Made by a program: the position numbers and the translations under genes
Shown here: positions 9,190-18,872 of the stretch, one piece after another
Layout of the letters: the number at the start of each line of letters is the position of its first letter
How positions within the stretch are numbered: the first letter of the stretch is position 1
The notes under the pieces: generated by a model
What the model was told of the DNA's origin: nothing
What the model saw: only the letters and a program-made list of their open reading frames with translations
The model's database searches: none
Assembly: GCF_900573985.1 (NCBI RefSeq)
Contig: NZ_UWOK01000001.1
Coordinates: forward strand, 1,364,001 to 1,428,000
Origin: Campylobacter showae
Lineage (GTDB): Bacteria > Campylobacterota > Campylobacteria > Campylobacterales > Campylobacteraceae
Direction: 5' to 3'
Length of the DNA: 64,000 bases

Positions 9190-9365
9190 ATTTTGCCGTA
9201 GCGTCGGTTTAAATTTACTGCCGTTAGCGTTAAATTTGATCTTGCGGCGAGCAGATAAATTTGGCGCAAATTTACGAATAAAAAGCAAAAAGGATGGCGG
9301 GGTTTATTTTCTACTTTGGTGCGGCGATCGGTCGTTTGCGTAAATTTTAAAGAAAGGAAACAGAA

Positions 9366-9476
9366 ATGAAATTTAAGGATTTGATTTTATCTACATTTTC
9401 AAGCGCGTTTCGTAGATTAAGAAATAAAAACGGACTTAAAAAAGATAAAGAAAAAGGCGTTAAAGATGAAAAATAA
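9366..9476 (+). CDS. small cationic peptide ORF overlapping the next gene
   Basis: A 36-codon ORF with a good ribosome-binding site (AAGGAAA, 7 bases before the ATG). The N-terminal half (MKFKDLILSTFSSAFRRL) could form an amphipathic helix and the second half is lysine-rich. Its last 11 bases overlap the start of the following gene, so translation of the two may be coupled. It has no cysteine, no clear signal peptide and no known family. It could be a leader peptide controlling the downstream gene or a small membrane-active protein. The strong Shine-Dalgarno and the overlap are the main reasons to call it real. Confidence 0.5.
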   Translation: MKFKDLILSTFSSAFRRLRNKNGLKKDKEKGVKDEK

Positions 9477-9894
9477 AACATTATTTATAGCACTAGTTTT
9501 AAGCATATTTTCTTTAAATGTTTTTGCCAAAGTGGATTGCAATGACCCGAAAAATAGACCTAAATATATTGGGGGGGGGGGGGTAATGATTGGCGGTAAA
9601 ATGGAGTGTTCTATTAATCGTGGCACTGCGGAGCGCGCCAAACGCGACCTTGATACGACTATCGGCAGAAACCTCGTTACGGGCAAGGTAACGTCAAAAG
9701 CCGAGCTGGCGGACGCTGATAATCCTACAATGAATTTAGAAACCGCCCAGATGAATTTTGGCAAAGCTAAAACCGAGTTAGAGGAAGCCCAAAAAGTTTA
9801 TACCGATGACGCCAGCGTTAAGAATTCTCGCCGCGTCGATATTGAAGCGGCGGAAGAGATAAAAGAAAAAGCAGATAAGAAAAAAGACAAGTAG
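9466..9894 (+). CDS. putative phase-variable periplasmic protein with G13 tract
   Basis: A 142-residue protein with a clear signal peptide (MKNKTLFIALVLSIFSLNVFA, cleavage predicted after about residue 21). The mature part is hydrophilic, with two cysteines near its N-terminus (about 25 and 48), a helical Glu/Ala/Lys-rich region (about 90-130) and a lysine-rich end. Codons 36-39 are four glycines encoded by a run of 13 G. With 13 G the frame is open (ON). With 12 G it stops right after the glycines (39 residues); with 14 G it stops five codons later (44 residues). No family is recognised. It overlaps the small ORF upstream by 11 bases and is followed by a strong hairpin. Confidence 0.75.
   Translation: MKNKTLFIALVLSIFSLNVFAKVDCNDPKNRPKYIGGGGVMIGGKMECSINRGTAERAKRDLDTTIGRNLVTGKVTSKAELADADNPTMNLETAQMNFGKAKTELEEAQKVYTDDASVKNSRRVDIEAAEEIKEKADKKKDK
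9571..9583 (+). repeat. homopolymeric G13 tract (contingency-locus type)
   Basis: Thirteen consecutive G bases inside the coding region of the periplasmic protein gene. In Campylobacter, poly-G runs of 8 or more inside genes are the standard slipped-strand phase-variation switch. I saw no other G run of comparable length in the window. The window records the ON length. Confidence 0.92.
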
Positions 9895-9925
9895 CCTGCT
9901 CAAATTTGAGCTTGAACGAGCCAAG

Positions 9926-9950
9926 GATCAAGAGGGAAGCCCTCTTGATC
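9926..9950. terminator. strong hairpin after the phase-variable gene
   Basis: GATCAAGAGGG and CCCTCTTGATC form a perfect 11-bp stem around a 3-base loop, 31 bases past the stop codon. The tail (AAATTTAACA) is only weakly T-rich. A second, smaller hairpin (GGCGGT-GAA-ACCGCC, 9980-9994) follows and may serve metY on the minus strand. The pair would separate the two convergent genes. Confidence 0.6.
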
Positions 9951-10057
9951 AAATTTAACAATCTAGCGCTTAGCCCTAGGGCGGTGAAACCGCCGAAGGG
10001 GTATATTTGAATTTAGCTTAAATTTAGCCGAATTTATCTTTCAAATTTAGCCTTATT

Positions 10058-11329
10058 CTACTCCAAAGCCTGCGACAGATCGGCGATGAGGTCGTCTGCG
10101 TTTTCTAGGCCGACGCTTATTCTGATTAGCTCTTTTGTTATGCCTGCTTTTATTAGCTCCTCGCTTGAGAGCTGCTGATGCGTAGTGGAGGCCGGGTGCG
10201 TGATGAGCGACTTTGAGTCGCCGATATTTACGACGATTTTAAAGAGCTTTACTTTGCCCAGCATCTTTACGGCGCGCTCATAGCTATCGGTTTCAAAGCA
10301 CATTAGCCCGCTAGCCATACCGTCTTTAAAGTATTTTTGCGCCTTTTCGTGCTCCGAGTCGCTTTTTAGCGTCGGATAAGTTACGCGTTTTACGTATTTG
10401 TGCGAGTTTAAAAACTCGGCGATTTTGCGCGCATTTTGCGAGTGTCTCTCGATACGAACGCTCAAAGTCTCAAGCCCCTGGATGAGCTGCCAGGAGTTAA
10501 AAGGCGAGATCGTAGCGCCTATATCGCGCACCAAAGCCACCCTCATGCGCAGCGTGTAGATGTCGAATTTATCCGCCATCTGAGCGTAAACTAGCCCGTG
10601 ATAGCTCTCATCAGGCTCGTTAAAGTGCGCGTATCTGGCGTTACCGACTAGTTTGGCGTTTAAATTTTTGCTAGCTACGACTGCGCCCGCTAGGCTTAGG
10701 CCCTGGCCGCAGATATATTTGCTCGCGCTATGCACGACGACGTCTACGCCGTGATTTAGCGGCTGGAAAATGATCGGCGTAGGCACGGTGTTATCTGTGA
10801 TCGTTACGACGCCGTGCTTGTCCGCGATCTCGACGATCTTTTTAAAATTCGGGATTGCGATTTGCGGATTTGATAGCGTCTCAAAAAATATCGCGCGCGT
10901 TTTGTCGTCTATAAAATTTTCAAGATCGTCCGCGCTGTCGCTATCAAACACTCGCGCCTCGATGCCGAAACGCTTAAGCGTGTGCATGAAAAGAACCATC
11001 GTCCCGCCGTAAATTTTCTTTGCTACGACGATGTTGTCGCCGACTGCGGCTAAATTTGCGATCGAGTAAAAAATCGCCGCCTGACCGCTGGCTGTCACGA
11101 TAGAGGCCGAGCCCTCCTCGAGTGCGGCTATACGGCTCTCTAGTACGTCCGTCGTCGGGTTGCCGAGCCTCGTGTAGATGTGGCCCGCAGCTTCTAGCTG
11201 AAATCTCGCCGCGGCCATCTCGGCGCTACCGAAATCATAAGCCGTAGTCTGGTAAATCGGCACCGCCATGGCGCCCGGGCCAACCTTGGTATCGTAGCCG
11301 TAGTGCGTGGCGATCGTCTCTTTTTGCAT
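10058..11329 (-). CDS. metY: O-acetylhomoserine sulfhydrylase MetY
   Basis: A 423-residue cytoplasmic PLP enzyme of the Cys/Met-metabolism family. It makes homocysteine from O-acetylhomoserine and sulfide in direct-sulfhydrylation methionine synthesis. The pyridoxal lysine is K204 in HSASKYICGQG. The long form (over 420 residues, with an insertion before the C-terminal domain) and the start KETIATHYGYD point to MetY rather than MetB or MetC. No other met gene is adjacent. It is convergent with the phase-variable gene and divergent from the 11409 gene. Confidence 0.92.
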   Translation of the reverse strand: MQKETIATHYGYDTKVGPGAMAVPIYQTTAYDFGSAEMAAARFQLEAAGHIYTRLGNPTTDVLESRIAALEEGSASIVTASGQAAIFYSIANLAAVGDNIVVAKKIYGGTMVLFMHTLKRFGIEARVFDSDSADDLENFIDDKTRAIFFETLSNPQIAIPNFKKIVEIADKHGVVTITDNTVPTPIIFQPLNHGVDVVVHSASKYICGQGLSLAGAVVASKNLNAKLVGNARYAHFNEPDESYHGLVYAQMADKFDIYTLRMRVALVRDIGATISPFNSWQLIQGLETLSVRIERHSQNARKIAEFLNSHKYVKRVTYPTLKSDSEHEKAQKYFKDGMASGLMCFETDSYERAVKMLGKVKLFKIVVNIGDSKSLITHPASTTHQQLSSEELIKAGITKELIRISVGLENADDLIADLSQALE

Positions 11330-11408
11330 TTTTTCTCCTTGTAAAATTTGCGCGCATTATAACCGCTAAAAGTTTAAATTGGTATAATTGGGCTTTTGAA
11401 AGGAAAAA

Positions 11409-11741
11409 ATGGCTGAACAAAACGACAAATTTAAGCGCGTAAAATACCTGCGCGGCCTGGAAAAATTCGCCAAAGCCGCGATTAGCGCGCTAAAAAGAGA
11501 GGATTTTAACGAGGACGAATTTCGCGCTAGGGTCGGCAAAAATGCCGAAATTTTACGCAAGATCGAGCCGGTTTTTTTAGATAACGCCTACTCGAAGTCT
11601 CTTGAAAATTTCGTAAATTTAGTCGTAAAAGGCGGCGAGAGAGGCGAACTGGTGGCCTGCGCCAACGCGCTAGAAAAGCTAAAAAACCAAAAAACGTATA
11701 AAAAAGAAAAACATAGAAAAAAATATAAGGACGAAGAGTGA
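11409..11741 (+). CDS. conserved hypothetical basic protein
   Basis: A 110-residue, strongly basic, all-helical protein with a lysine-rich C-terminal tail (NQKTYKKEKHRKKYKDEE). It has no signal peptide, no membrane segment and no recognised motif. AAAGGAAA precedes the ATG. Its stop overlaps the GTG start of the HAD gene by four bases (GTGA), so the two form an operon. The basic tail suggests nucleic-acid or ribosome contact, but this is only an impression. Confidence 0.7.
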   Translation: MAEQNDKFKRVKYLRGLEKFAKAAISALKREDFNEDEFRARVGKNAEILRKIEPVFLDNAYSKSLENFVNLVVKGGERGELVACANALEKLKNQKTYKKEKHRKKYKDEE

Positions 11742-12361
11742 AATGCGTGATATTTGACATGGACGGCACGCTCATAGATAGCGCAAAAGCGATCTGCGAG
11801 ACGGTAAACGAGGTGCGGCGCGAGCTGGGGCTTGAGGGCGATCTGGCGGCCGAGTTTATCGTAAAGGCCATAAACGAGCCTGGGCGAAATTTGGGGCTTG
11901 ACTTTTACGGTATCGATAAGCCTGATATGAAACTGCGGGATAACTTTGAAGCTAAATTTAAGAAAAACTACCGCGAATACGCCGCGGCATACGAGGGCGT
12001 CGATGGGCTGCTAGCCGGACTAAAAGAGGCCGGGCACTTCGTCGCTCTAGCTAGCAATGCGCCGCGATACACCTTGGATGAAATTTTACAAAGAAGCGGG
12101 ATATTTAAATTTTTCGATCTCATAGTAGGAGTGGATGAAAACGTACCTCAAAAACCAGATCCGGCGATGTTAAATTTGATACTAAAATCAGGCGAATTTG
12201 ATAAAGCGATATTTGTCGGAGATAGTAAAAAAGACGAGCTTGCCGCACGCAATGCAGGTATGAAATATATAAACGTTTGTTGGGGTTTCGGTAGCAAAAG
12301 CCCGAGCTGCGACAATATCTTTACGGTGGCTGAAGCAGCCCTATACATCGAGAAGTTATAA
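11738..12361 (+). CDS. HAD-superfamily phosphatase, phosphoglycolate phosphatase-like
   Basis: A 207-residue HAD hydrolase. Motif I is FDMDGTLID (nucleophile D7, acid D9), motif II is a serine in LASNAP, and motifs III/IV are K139-region QKPDPAML and FVGDSKKDELAA. The helical cap lies at about 15-80, as in Gph/PGP-type enzymes that dephosphorylate small phosphates. The start is GTG; the nearby ATG is out of frame. It is translationally coupled to the preceding gene. The substrate cannot be told from the sequence. Confidence 0.85.
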   Translation: MKCVIFDMDGTLIDSAKAICETVNEVRRELGLEGDLAAEFIVKAINEPGRNLGLDFYGIDKPDMKLRDNFEAKFKKNYREYAAAYEGVDGLLAGLKEAGHFVALASNAPRYTLDEILQRSGIFKFFDLIVGVDENVPQKPDPAMLNLILKSGEFDKAIFVGDSKKDELAARNAGMKYINVCWGFGSKSPSCDNIFTVAEAALYIEKL

Positions 12362-12451
12362 AAATTTAGCGTATTATAGTACGTATGATTTTAGGTAAGA
12401 TTTTACAAAAAATAGTATGTATTTTAAGATTTGCGAAAGGTTTTAAAATTT

Positions 12452-12709
12452 ATGGATTATGATATATTTTCTCAAAGTCCGAGAGAAAAATTCTTTGAAA
12501 TTTTATTTAACGCGAACAAAAATTTAGTCGAAAATGAACTTGAAAAAACCTTTGAAAAATTTATCGCGATGAGCGAATTTTGTGAAAAAAACGGCTTTGA
12601 CGAAACGGCGCAAAATTCGTTTATTTCTCAAAATCAGACCCTTGTAAATGAGCGGCTAAACGACATTTATATCGGGCTTAGTGGGGATATTTTAAGTCAA
12701 AATGAGTAA
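12452..12709 (+). CDS. small conserved hypothetical protein
   Basis: An 85-residue acidic helical protein (MDYDIFSQSPREKFFEIL). I chose ATG 12452 because GAAAGG lies 10-15 bases upstream; an in-frame TTG at 12431 would add seven residues. Its end overlaps the next gene by eight bases. Position before the exported protein and the prenyl synthase matches my memory of C. jejuni Cj0539. Function unknown. Confidence 0.7.
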   Translation: MDYDIFSQSPREKFFEILFNANKNLVENELEKTFEKFIAMSEFCEKNGFDETAQNSFISQNQTLVNERLNDIYIGLSGDILSQNE

Positions 12710-13157
12710 AATAGCCGTTATATTTTCGTTGTTTTTATCGCTGGCTTTCGGCGCGGTAAATTTCGAGGAAGAGCACCTTTTTGAGCTCAAAAAAGACGAG
12801 TGGGCGCGGGTTTTCGTAACCAAAAAGGGCACGGACGAGCGCGAGAGCTTTGATTTTCGTTGGACGCTTTTTGATAACACGAACATCATCGTGCATTCGC
12901 GCTACCGAAACTATCCTCGCCAGCTTGTTATGTCGCTAAGGCGCGGCCTTGAGACCTATAAGCAGACTTTGATACCGGACCTTAAGTTTCCGCCTAGCGA
13001 CCGCGTCGCGCTTTACCTTGTTTTTGAGGATTTTAAGCAAGGCGTAGCGAAGTTTCGCGTGCGGATAAACGACGACGAACAGCGCGTAGATGTTGAGTTT
13101 TTGGACCCGCCAAGAAAGCAGAGCGGCGCTCAAAATAGCGCGCAAAACGCCAGATAA
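12702..13157 (+). CDS. conserved exported protein
   Basis: A 151-residue protein with a short signal peptide (MSKIAVIFSLFLSLAFG, cleavage near residue 17). The mature part is rich in charged beta-type segments, including a repeated pattern of aromatic and charged residues (FDFRWTLFDNTNIIVHSRYRNYP), and ends in an Ala/Asn/Gln tail. It overlaps the upstream gene by eight bases and precedes the polyprenyl synthase by 23 bases. It corresponds in position to the exported protein Cj0540. Function unknown; periplasmic location inferred. Confidence 0.78.
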   Translation: MSKIAVIFSLFLSLAFGAVNFEEEHLFELKKDEWARVFVTKKGTDERESFDFRWTLFDNTNIIVHSRYRNYPRQLVMSLRRGLETYKQTLIPDLKFPPSDRVALYLVFEDFKQGVAKFRVRINDDEQRVDVEFLDPPRKQSGAQNSAQNAR

Positions 13158-13180
13158 AAGCAAAATTTAAGTGAGCATAA

Positions 13181-14074
13181 ATGGAAAAAATCGATCTGAT
13201 AATGAAAAATTTTATCGCTGAGCTTGGTTACGAGCCTGCAAATGCGATGTTTGCTCGGATAAATTCGGGCAAAAAGCTGCGCTCTAAGCTGCTTTTAAAG
13301 ATAGCGGGCGAGAGCGAACAGAGTCTCAAAATTTGCGCGATTATCGAGCTTATTCACCTAGCCAGTTTGCTTCACGACGACGTGATCGACGACGCCGACA
13401 CCAGGCGCGGAAGCCCTAGTATAAACGCGAGCTTCGGCACTAAAAACGCTGTTATGCTAGGCGATATCCTCTATTCGAAGGGCTTTTACGAACTATCTAA
13501 ATTTCCGCACGAGATCGCGGGCGAGATATCGGGCGCGGTTAGCAAGCTAAGCGTGGGCGAGATGATGGACGTGGATCTCTCGGCTAAATTTAACGAAGAC
13601 AAATCCGCGTACGAAACGATGATCTACTACAAAACCGCCGTCTTAATCGAGGCTGCCGCCGCGGTCGGAGCGATGCTGGCCGGACTTGACGCGTCTAATT
13701 TTAAAATTTACGGTAAAAACCTAGGCCTAGCATTTCAGATAATCGACGATATCCTAGACGTCACGCAAGATGCCGCGACGCTTGGAAAGCCGAATTTTAG
13801 CGACTTTAAAGAGGGTAAAACGACGCTGCCTTACATTTATCTTTACGAAAGCTTAAACGAAGCGGACAAAGATAAACTAAAAAGCCTATTTAAAAAGGAT
13901 CTTAGCGAGTCCGAGCAGGGCTGGGTGAGGGCGAAGATGAACGAAACGGGTGCGATAAAAAAAAGCATAGAAGTGGCTAAAAATTTAGGCGAGCAGGCGA
14001 TAAAATCGGTAGAGAAATTTAATATAGACGGCTTAGAAAGTATCGTAAAATCAATGATAGATAGGGAATTTTAA
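13181..14074 (+). CDS. polyprenyl (probably octaprenyl) diphosphate synthase
   Basis: A 297-residue trans-isoprenyl diphosphate synthase. The first aspartate-rich motif is at D66-D70 (LLHDDVIDD) and the second at D189-D193 (FQIIDDILDV), with the GKKLRSKL substrate-binding motif at about 30-37. It condenses isopentenyl diphosphate units, most likely to make the side chain of menaquinone. Chain length cannot be fixed by eye. The stop shares its last base with the hemA start (TAATG), so the two are translationally coupled. Confidence 0.9.
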   Translation: MEKIDLIMKNFIAELGYEPANAMFARINSGKKLRSKLLLKIAGESEQSLKICAIIELIHLASLLHDDVIDDADTRRGSPSINASFGTKNAVMLGDILYSKGFYELSKFPHEIAGEISGAVSKLSVGEMMDVDLSAKFNEDKSAYETMIYYKTAVLIEAAAAVGAMLAGLDASNFKIYGKNLGLAFQIIDDILDVTQDAATLGKPNFSDFKEGKTTLPYIYLYESLNEADKDKLKSLFKKDLSESEQGWVRAKMNETGAIKKSIEVAKNLGEQAIKSVEKFNIDGLESIVKSMIDREF

Positions 14075-15366
14075 TGCATTACGCAAGCGTGAGCTTTACG
14101 CACAAAAACACCGATATATCCGTGCGCGAAAAGCTCTCTTTTTCTAACATCGAGCGCAAAAACGAAATTTTACGCCTCATTAGCTCCAGCCAAAACATCA
14201 ACGAATGTATGGTGCTAAGCACCTGCAACCGCGTCGAGATCATCGCTAGCGTAAAGACGGTCGAAGGCGCTAGCAAGCACATCATCGCCTGCATGTCGCT
14301 CATCTGCGGCATCCCTTTTGAAGAACTGCAAAGCAGAGCCGACATCTACGAGGATAACGGCGCCGTGCATCATCTCTTTGCCGTTGCTAGTTCGCTAGAT
14401 AGCCTTGTTATCGGTGAAACGCAGATCGCGGGGCAGCTAAAAGAGGCGTATAAATTTGCCCGAGCTAACGGCAAATGCGGCGCAAAGCTCGGTAGAGCGA
14501 TGGAGTTTGCCTTTAAGTGCGCGGCGGAGGTGCGAAACAAAACCGAGATCTCCAAAAACCCGATCTCGGTCTCAAGCGTCGCGGTGGCGAAGGCAAAGGA
14601 GATTTTTGGCACGCTAAACGGTATGGTAGCCGTGATCGTGGGTGCTGGCGAGATGGCGGAGCTAGCCGCAAAGCACCTAATCGCAAGCGGCGCGCGAACG
14701 ATAATCGTCAGCAGAAATAAAGAACGAGCTAAAAATTTGGCCCTGACGCTGGGGGATAATAACGAATACGACGCGCTTTCAAACGTAGCGCAGTACATAA
14801 ATAAATATCAAATCATATTTTCTGCGACCGCCGCGCCGCATCCCGTCTTGATCGACTCTATGGTAGAGCCAAAGGAGTTTAAACGTTATTTTTTCGACAT
14901 CGCCGTACCGCGCGATATCGCTATCACGGAGAGCGAAAATATCAAAATTTACGCCGTGGACGACCTGCAGGAGATCGTAAATAAAAACCTCGCCCTACGC
15001 GAGGAGCAAGCTCAGATCGCATACGGCATCGTCGGGCGAAATACGGCGGCATTTTTCCAAATGCTGCGCGAACTAGCAGTTACGCCGCTAATAAAAGGTA
15101 TAAGAGAGCAGGCTAAAGAGTGCGCCGAGAGAGAACTCGCAAAAGCCCTAAAAAAGGGCTATCTAAAACATAGCGACAAAGATGAAGCGTACCGCCTCAT
15201 ACATCAGGTTTTTAGGGCGTTTTTGCACGCGCCGACGATAAATTTAAAAAACCTCGCTGGAGCTGCGGGAAGTGAAGCGCAACTAAGAGCCGTCGGGGAA
15301 ATCTTTAACATCGCGGAGCAAACGCCGCAAGAAGAAAATAACGAATTTGAATGGGAGAACGAATGA
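14074..15366 (+). CDS. hemA: glutamyl-tRNA reductase HemA
   Basis: A 430-residue NADPH-dependent enzyme that turns glutamyl-tRNA into glutamate-1-semialdehyde, the first step of haem synthesis in this lineage. The catalytic cysteine is C51 in LSTCNRVEI. The NADPH fold has [13 protein letters not shown] and the helical dimerisation domain occupies the end. It is coupled to the prenyl synthase upstream (shared base) and to proS downstream (ATGA overlap). hemC, a later step of the same pathway, is two genes further on. Confidence 0.96.
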   Translation: MHYASVSFTHKNTDISVREKLSFSNIERKNEILRLISSSQNINECMVLSTCNRVEIIASVKTVEGASKHIIACMSLICGIPFEELQSRADIYEDNGAVHHLFAVASSLDSLVIGETQIAGQLKEAYKFARANGKCGAKLGRAMEFAFKCAAEVRNKTEISKNPISVSSVAVAKAKEIFGTLNGMVAVIVGAGEMAELAAKHLIASGARTIIVSRNKERAKNLALTLGDNNEYDALSNVAQYINKYQIIFSATAAPHPVLIDSMVEPKEFKRYFFDIAVPRDIAITESENIKIYAVDDLQEIVNKNLALREEQAQIAYGIVGRNTAAFFQMLRELAVTPLIKGIREQAKECAERELAKALKKGYLKHSDKDEAYRLIHQVFRAFLHAPTINLKNLAGAAGSEAQLRAVGEIFNIAEQTPQEENNEFEWENE

Positions 15367-17075
15367 AATTTAGCAAACTTTACGCGCCGACGGCAAAAGA
15401 AGCGCCAAAAGACGCGAGTCTGGCAAGTCATAAATTTTTGCTCCGAGCGGGCTATGCCGAGCAGGTAGGTAGCGGGCTTTACAACTTTTTGCCGCTTGGC
15501 AAACGAGTGCTTGAAAATATAAAAAATATCGTCAAAGAGGAGCTTGACGAGGCGGGCGCGCAGGAGATCTCGATGAGCTTTGTTACCTCCGCCGATCTTT
15601 GGCGCGAGAGCGGACGCTTTGACGTCTACGGCAAGGAGCTTTTGCGCTTTAAAGATCGCAAGGAAAACGACTTCGTTTTAAGCCCGACAAACGAAGAGAG
15701 CGTCGTCGCGCTCGTGAGGGGCAAAGTGACGTCCTATAAGCAACTGCCGCTAAATTTGTATCAGATGAATACCAAATTTAGAGATGAAGCAAGGCCGAGA
15801 TTCGGGCTGCTTAGAGGGCGCGAGTTTTTGATGAAGGACGGATATAGCTTTCACGCAAATGCCGAGGATTTGGACCGCGAATTTGACTTGATGGAGAAAA
15901 CTTATAGCAAAATTTTTACTCGCCTCGGGTTAAATTTCCGTGCGGTTAGAGCCGATAGCGGCGCGATAGGCGGCAGCGGAAGCAAAGAGTTTATGGTGCT
16001 GGCAAATAGCGGCGAGGACGACATCATCGTATGCGAAAACTGCGACTACGCCGCAAACATAGAGGCCGCAACCCGCGCAAAACGAACGACGCAGGCCGAA
16101 AGACCGGAGGCTGACGCGGCTAAATTTTTAACGCCTAATGCCAAAACCATCAAAGACGTGGCGGAGTTTTTTAGAGTTGATGAGTTTTACTGCATAAAAG
16201 CGGTGATAAAAAAGGCGATTTTCATTGACGCCAAAGGCGAAAAGAGCGAGAAAATCGTAGTATTTTTCGTGCGCGGCGAGGATGAGCTACAAGAGGTCAA
16301 AGCTCAAAACGCGTGCGGGGCGCTCGAGCTAGCGGACGCGACCGAAGCCGAGATCGCGGCGGCCGGGTTAGTGGGAGGATTTTGCGGGCCGGTCGGGCTA
16401 AAGGGCGTGGAGTTTTACATCGATAAGGAGCTTGAGGGCGAGTCGCAGATGATCTGCGGCGCAAACGAGCGAGATTATCACTTCGTCGGCGTTAGCGTTA
16501 GCAGCTTTAACGCTGAGCGCTTCAAGGACCTAACCGCCGTAAAAGCGGGCGATAAATGCCCTTGCTGCGGCGGAAATTTAAGCGTTAGTAAAGGCATCGA
16601 GGTCGGACATATATTTAAGCTCGGCACCAAGTACTCAGAGCCGATGGGTGCGACGTTTTTGGACGAAAACGGCAAGGCAAAACCATTTATCATGGGCTGC
16701 TACGGTATCGGCGTTAGCCGTCTGGTCGCCGTCGCCGTCGAGGCTAGCCACGACGAAAAGGGCATAATCTGGAACGAAACCCTAGCTCCGTTTAAATTTG
16801 AAATCATCATCTCAAATTTAAAGGACGAAGAGGGCGTTAAATTTGCGCAGGGGCTTTACGAGAGCTTGCGCGAGGTGGGCGTTTCGGTGCTACTTGACGA
16901 TAGAAACGAGCGCTTTGGCGTTAAAATGAGCGAATTTGAGCTGATGGGATTTCCTTATGCCGTGATCGTGGGCAAGGGGCTAGCAGAAGGCACGGTAGAG
17001 CTCGTTACGCGGGGCGGCCTAGTTAAAGAAACCGTCAAAGCGAGCGAAATTTTAGCACGCCTAAAGAGCCTATGA
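15363..17075 (+). CDS. proS: prolyl-tRNA synthetase ProS
   Basis: A 570-residue class II aminoacyl-tRNA synthetase of the bacterial (ProS1) type. Motif 2 ([21 protein letters not shown]) and motif 3 ([13 protein letters not shown]) are visible, and an editing insertion domain lies at about 225-390. I placed the start at ATG 15363, inside the hemA stop (ATGA), because the family begins [10 protein letters not shown] and GGGAG lies upstream. An in-frame ATG at 15351 would add four residues. Confidence 0.95.
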   Translation: MKFSKLYAPTAKEAPKDASLASHKFLLRAGYAEQVGSGLYNFLPLGKRVLENIKNIVKEELDEAGAQEISMSFVTSADLWRESGRFDVYGKELLRFKDRKENDFVLSPTNEESVVALVRGKVTSYKQLPLNLYQMNTKFRDEARPRFGLLRGREFLMKDGYSFHANAEDLDREFDLMEKTYSKIFTRLGLNFRAVRADSGAIGGSGSKEFMVLANSGEDDIIVCENCDYAANIEAATRAKRTTQAERPEADAAKFLTPNAKTIKDVAEFFRVDEFYCIKAVIKKAIFIDAKGEKSEKIVVFFVRGEDELQEVKAQNACGALELADATEAEIAAAGLVGGFCGPVGLKGVEFYIDKELEGESQMICGANERDYHFVGVSVSSFNAERFKDLTAVKAGDKCPCCGGNLSVSKGIEVGHIFKLGTKYSEPMGATFLDENGKAKPFIMGCYGIGVSRLVAVAVEASHDEKGIIWNETLAPFKFEIIISNLKDEEGVKFAQGLYESLREVGVSVLLDDRNERFGVKMSEFELMGFPYAVIVGKGLAEGTVELVTRGGLVKETVKASEILARLKSL

Positions 17076-17509
17076 TAAAGCATTTTTTTACGCCCTACGT
17101 CATTTTGGAGATCGTGGCGGCGTATTTTTTTATCCACGCGTACGGATTTTTAAATTTGGTCCTAGAGGTTATCGCATCGGCCATTTTGGGGCTATTTTTT
17201 ATGTTTCGCGTCGGATTTTTTCAGCTAACTAGCAATATCACGTTTTTTAAGCCCGCGGACGTCTTTAGTAGCGTAGGTATGGCGATCGGGGGATTTTTTA
17301 TGTTTATCCCGGGGCTTATCACCGACGTTTTGGGTGCGGCGATCGTAGCGGTCGCGTTTTTTGCAAATTTGAAAAACGGCGGCGAGCGCAAAGGCGGGAG
17401 CGAATATTATTACGAAAAATTTGAGAGCGGACGTGACAAACCGCGCGATGACGGCGAGATCATCGACGTCGAAGTCGTAGAAGAAAAGAGGCAAATATGG
17501 AAAAACTAA
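17072..17509 (+). CDS. FxsA-family inner-membrane protein
   Basis: A 145-residue membrane protein with hydrophobic segments at about 5-20, 25-45, 60-85 and 85-97, and the FxsA signature [11 protein letters not shown]. The C-terminal third is charged and cytoplasmic. FxsA is known for relieving phage-T7 exclusion in F-plasmid E. coli; its normal role is unknown. It overlaps proS by four bases and hemC by 13, so it belongs to the same operon. It matches the position of Cj0544. Confidence 0.85.
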   Translation: MIKHFFTPYVILEIVAAYFFIHAYGFLNLVLEVIASAILGLFFMFRVGFFQLTSNITFFKPADVFSSVGMAIGGFFMFIPGLITDVLGAAIVAVAFFANLKNGGERKGGSEYYYEKFESGRDKPRDDGEIIDVEVVEEKRQIWKN

Positions 17510-18426
17510 AAATCGCAACGAGAAAAAGCGTGCTCGCGATGTGGCAAAGCGAGCATATAAGGGATAAAATTTTATCGCGCCACCCGGAGCTTGCAGTCGA
17601 GCTAACGGGTATGAAAACCAAAGGCGATGTGATACTCGATACGCCGCTAGCTAAGATCGGCGGTAAGGGGCTATTTACAAAAGAGCTGGAAGACAGCATG
17701 CTAAGCGGCGAAACGCATATCGCCGTGCATAGCCTAAAAGACGTGCCGGTTGTCTTTCCAGATGGGCTAGTGTTAGCCGCGATCTGCTCGCGCGAGGACG
17801 TGAGAGATGCGATGCTGAGCGAAAAATACGCTAAATTTGAGGATCTGCCGCAAGGTGCACGCGTTGGCACGACGAGCCTACGCCGTAAGATGCAGCTTTT
17901 AGCGATGCGCCCCGATCTTGAGATAATCTCACTGCGAGGCAACGTCCAAACTCGTTTGCGCAAGCTAAAAGAGGGCGAATTTGACGCGATTATCCTAGCG
18001 ATGGCAGGCGTGAACCGCTTAAATTTACGCTCCGAAGTCGCGCATATCGTGCCGTTTGAGCTAGATCAAATGATACCTGCGATGGGGCAGGGGGCGCTGG
18101 GTATCGAGGCTAGAGAGGACGCTGAAATTTTAAATTTGATAGAGTTTTTAAAAGATGAAAAAGCCGTCATAGAAACGACCGTGGAGCGCGATTTCGTCGC
18201 GATGCTAGAGGGCGGCTGCCAAGTGCCTATCGGCGTAAATGCAAATTTAAACGGCGATAAGATCGAGATACGCGCCGTCGTGGGACTGCCAGACGGTAGC
18301 GAAAGTATACGCGAAAATATCGTCGCGCAAAAAAGCCAGTGGAAAAGCGTGGGCGCCGAGCTTGGACGGATATTTATCGGCAAGGGCGCAAAAGAGCTGC
18401 TAAAACGTGCCGAGGAGATGGCATAG
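17497..18426 (+). CDS. hemC: hydroxymethylbilane synthase HemC
   Basis: A 309-residue porphobilinogen deaminase that joins four porphobilinogen units into hydroxymethylbilane. The dipyrromethane cofactor cysteine is C241 ([10 protein letters not shown]). Other marks are [16 protein letters not shown] and GTTSLRRK. Length is normal. It is last in the conserved hemA-proS-fxsA-hemC series and overlaps the gene before it. Confidence 0.96.
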   Translation: MEKLKIATRKSVLAMWQSEHIRDKILSRHPELAVELTGMKTKGDVILDTPLAKIGGKGLFTKELEDSMLSGETHIAVHSLKDVPVVFPDGLVLAAICSREDVRDAMLSEKYAKFEDLPQGARVGTTSLRRKMQLLAMRPDLEIISLRGNVQTRLRKLKEGEFDAIILAMAGVNRLNLRSEVAHIVPFELDQMIPAMGQGALGIEAREDAEILNLIEFLKDEKAVIETTVERDFVAMLEGGCQVPIGVNANLNGDKIEIRAVVGLPDGSESIRENIVAQKSQWKSVGAELGRIFIGKGAKELLKRAEEMA

Positions 18427-18430
18427 GAGC

Positions 18431-18778
18431 GTGTTTGAGCTAAATTTTAAAGCAAAAGCCGTAACCGCTACCAAAAACAGCAAAGACAACTACTATATGA
18501 TCGGTCTTGCAGATGATAAATACGACTACAAAAACTACATAATTTTTCAAAGACCGATCAAGCTCAAAAAAGATGACGACGAGAACGCCGATATAAACGG
18601 CCTATACGCGGAGTGTAACGGCGACGTTTGCTACAACGCTTGCAAATGCGTAACCATCACCGATAAAACCATAGTTTTTGAAGTGGAGGATAGCGTCATC
18701 AGCGCCAATATAGAAGGCGTGCGGCTAAATGAACGCTTTATGAAATATACTGTAAAGAGATATTTGGCGAGCTGCTAA
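18431..18778 (+). CDS. Imm10-like immunity-type protein
   Basis: A small cytoplasmic protein of about 115 residues. From memory its pattern matches the immunity-protein family Imm10: FKAKAV near the start, then GLADDKYDYKNYIIFQR, a segment giving GLYAECNGDVCYNACK, and a final beta strand pair. The start is uncertain: GTG 18431 removes a long overlap with hemC, whereas GTG 18407 would add eight residues. Imm10 proteins usually guard against a polymorphic toxin; no toxin gene is adjacent on this strand, but an LRAT-like gene is convergent. It interrupts the usual hemC-ubiD neighbourhood, a sign of insertion. Confidence 0.6.
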   Translation: MFELNFKAKAVTATKNSKDNYYMIGLADDKYDYKNYIIFQRPIKLKKDDDENADINGLYAECNGDVCYNACKCVTITDKTIVFEVEDSVISANIEGVRLNERFMKYTVKRYLASC

Positions 18779-18872
18779 AATGCAGTTGAACTAACGTTAA
18801 AAACGCCGATGGAATTTGAGCTCTTTTAGACTGGAAAACACCATATAAAAAAGCTTGTTGATCTAAAAACTA

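Noticed and set aside
9898..9911. Palindrome GCTCAAATTTGAGC after the phase-variable gene as a regulatory operator
   Set aside because: The inner TCAAATTTGA word is so common in this genome that the palindrome needs no special explanation; the nearby 11-bp hairpin is the better terminator candidate.
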